Assembly (NCBI RefSeq): GCF_902491285.1
Contig: NZ_CABUHK010000019.1
Span: 1 to 64,000 of the forward strand
Direction of reading: 5' to 3'
Origin: an uncultured Bacteroides sp.
GTDB lineage: Bacteria > Bacteroidota > Bacteroidia > Bacteroidales > Bacteroidaceae
Length of the DNA: 64,000 nt
Shown: positions 62,644 to 64,000 of the stretch, piece after piece
How positions within the stretch are numbered: the stretch's first letter is position 1
Layout of the letters: every line of letters starts with the position of its first letter
The notes under the pieces: generated by a model
Databases searched by the model: none
The model's input: only the letters and a program-made list of their open reading frames with translations
Told to the model about the DNA's origin: nothing
Made by a program: the position numbers and the translations under genes

Positions 62644-63228
62644 ATGAATCCGAAAGAAAAAAAGGTGAAGGAAGAAGAGATGAATGTGGAAGACATTCTG
62701 AATAATGGTGCGGAAGACCAGCCGCAGAACGAACAGGCTGAGGACGCGGCTCCGCTGACGCATGAGGAAGAGCTTGAGCAGGAGTTGGAAAAGGCTCAGG
62801 AGACGATTGAGGAGCAGAAGGACAAGTATCTGCGCCTGTCTGCCGAGTTTGACAATTACCGCAAGCGTACCTTGAAGGAGAAAGCCGAGCTGATTCTGAA
62901 CGGTGGCGAAAAGAGCCTGAGCAGTATTCTTCCGGTAGTGGACGACTTCGAACGTGCCATCAAGACGATGGAGACGGCAACGGACGTGAATGCCGTAAAA
63001 GAGGGTATCGAGCTGATTTACAATAAATTCCTGGCTGTATTGGCACAAAACGGGGTGAAGGTCATCGAGACGAAAGACCAACCGTTGGATACGGATTTTC
63101 ACGAAGCCATCGCAGTAATCCCTGCACCGTCGGAAGCACAGAAAGGCAAGATTCTGGATTGTGTGCAGACGGGATATACATTGAACGACAAGGTGCTGCG
63201 GCACGCTAAAGTAGTGGTAGGGGAATAA
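62644..63228 (+). CDS. grpE: GrpE nucleotide exchange factor
   Basis: The 194-aa co-chaperone resets DnaK by releasing ADP. The N-terminus is acidic and disordered (first 55 residues), followed by a long coiled-coil helix ([21 protein letters not shown], key part [12 protein letters not shown]), [11 protein letters not shown], and a beta domain ending with [19 protein letters not shown]. It lies 26 bases before dnaJ and forms a heat-shock operon with it. Confidence 0.97.
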   Translation: MNPKEKKVKEEEMNVEDILNNGAEDQPQNEQAEDAAPLTHEEELEQELEKAQETIEEQKDKYLRLSAEFDNYRKRTLKEKAELILNGGEKSLSSILPVVDDFERAIKTMETATDVNAVKEGIELIYNKFLAVLAQNGVKVIETKDQPLDTDFHEAIAVIPAPSEAQKGKILDCVQTGYTLNDKVLRHAKVVVGE

Positions 63229-63254
63229 GATTAATTTGTAATTGGCAAAGAAGC

Positions 63255-64000
63255 ATGGCAGAAAAAAGAGATTATTACGAAGTACTGGAAGTGGCGAAGA
63301 CTGCCACAGTAGAAGAGATAAAGAAGGCTTACCGCAAGAAGGCGATCCAGTATCACCCTGACAAGAATCCGGGAGATAAAGAGGCGGAAGAGAAGTTTAA
63401 AGAGGCAGCCGAGGCTTACGATGTATTGAGCAATCCGGATAAGCGTTCGCGGTATGACCAGTTCGGTCATGCGGGTGTGAGCGGTGCGGCAGGCAATGGC
63501 GGGCCGTTCGGCGGTTTCGGTGGCGAAGGTATGTCGATGGATGATATTTTCTCTATGTTCGGCGATATTTTCGGTGGCCGTGGCGGCGGATTCGGCGGCG
63601 GATTCAGCGGTTTTGGCGGATTCGGCGGCGGTGGCGGCTCGCAGCAGCGCCGGTATCGCGGCAGTGACCTTCGCGTGAAAGTGAAGCTGACTTTGAAGGA
63701 AATCTCCGAAGGGGTGGAAAAGAAGTTCAAGCTCAAGAAATATGTGCCGTGCGATCATTGCCATGGTTCGGGTGCCGAAGGGGACGGCGGTTCGGAGACG
63801 TGTCCTACCTGTAAGGGCAGCGGCTCGGTGATTCGCAACCAGCAGACGATTCTGGGCACCATGCAGACGCGTGTCACTTGCTCTACTTGTAATGGTGAGG
63901 GTAAGATTATCAAGAACAAGTGTAAGAAGTGCGGTGGCGACGGAATCATTTACGGTGAAGAAGTGGTGACGGTGAAGATTCCTGCCGGTGTGGCAGAGGG
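63255..64000 (+). CDS. dnaJ: DnaJ co-chaperone (3' end beyond the window)
   Basis: The first 248 residues of DnaJ are visible. The J domain (1-70) has the HPD motif in YHPDKNPG. The Gly/Phe-rich region runs from about 75 to 135. Four zinc repeats of the C-x-x-C-x-G-x-G kind are seen ([24 protein letters not shown] and CKKCGGDG). The substrate-binding C-terminus lies outside. The start follows grpE by 26 bases. Confidence 0.97.
   Translation, partial: MAEKRDYYEVLEVAKTATVEEIKKAYRKKAIQYHPDKNPGDKEAEEKFKEAAEAYDVLSNPDKRSRYDQFGHAGVSGAAGNGGPFGGFGGEGMSMDDIFSMFGDIFGGRGGGFGGGFSGFGGFGGGGGSQQRRYRGSDLRVKVKLTLKEISEGVEKKFKLKKYVPCDHCHGSGAEGDGGSETCPTCKGSGSVIRNQQTILGTMQTRVTCSTCNGEGKIIKNKCKKCGGDGIIYGEEVVTVKIPAGVAE

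Noticed and set aside
63231..63949. Minus-strand frames opposite dnaJ
   Set aside because: The Pro- and Ala-rich translations arise from the Gly-rich codons of dnaJ.

Overview
The window is chromosomal DNA from a Bacteroides-type gut bacterium carrying a complete integrated siphophage. The host call rests on repeated promoter -7 boxes of the form TAnnTTTG, few Shine-Dalgarno sites, and a typical Bacteroides gene set: VirE-like protein, DUF4248, HU-like protein, 'smalltalk' peptide and amidase, SpvB/Rhs-type secreted proteins, BspA-type leucine-rich repeats, CPBP protease and an ABC-F protein. The species cannot be named from the sequence alone.

Prophage, about 1-33464. A tyrosine integrase (202-1401, +) lies at the left end. 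Almost all other genes run leftwards as long operons. From right to left these are: early and recombination genes (29489 to 26167: DNA-binding proteins, an unassigned conserved protein, a YqaJ-type exonuclease, DUF4494 and DUF1064 proteins); replication (26000-24638: initiator-like protein and DnaC-like loader); a DNA methyltransferase; a set of small genes and an HNH nuclease; the HK97-type head and packaging block (TerS, TerL, portal, protease, capsid); connector and tail genes with a probable -1 frameshift in the tail chaperone; tape measure; two large distal tail proteins; a receptor-binding fibre with its downstream partner; and lysis genes (M15 peptidase and a u-spanin-like lipoprotein). 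The lysogeny region (29984-33226) has an S24-type repressor behind a good promoter and paired operators, followed by four genes likely to be expressed in the lysogen, including a HIRAN-like and two membrane proteins. The right end carries the 3' part of a tRNA gene (probably Glu, CUC), which is the likely attachment core.

Three prophage points stand out. (1) 3521-5313 is bounded by exact 21-bp inverted repeats inside a fibre reading frame and holds two alternative fibre tails and partner genes in opposite directions: an invertible host-range switch with no dedicated invertase in the prophage. (2) A RelA/SpoT-domain protein sits against the operon direction between the terminase and HNH genes, with its own promoter and terminator. 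It looks like a toxSAS-type or exclusion moron. (3) The integrase lacks the usual box I arginine.

Host region, 33465-64000. In order: a relic similar to the DNA upstream of the integrase; a lipoprotein; Crp/Fnr and AraC regulators; a 5'-nucleotidase translationally coupled to a sensor kinase with a periplasmic binding-protein-like domain; tex; a CPBP protease; two LRR proteins; a DUF4143 ATPase with upstream direct repeats; a two-gene SpvB/Rhs locus in which the Rhs gene is split by one in-frame TGA; the smalltalk/amidase/HU/DUF4248/VirE module; an ATPase-nuclease gene with an apparent in-frame internal deletion; an ABC-F protein with a degenerate second ATP site; and grpE-dnaJ (dnaJ cut by the window end). 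Short tandem repeats and large palindromes are common between the host genes.
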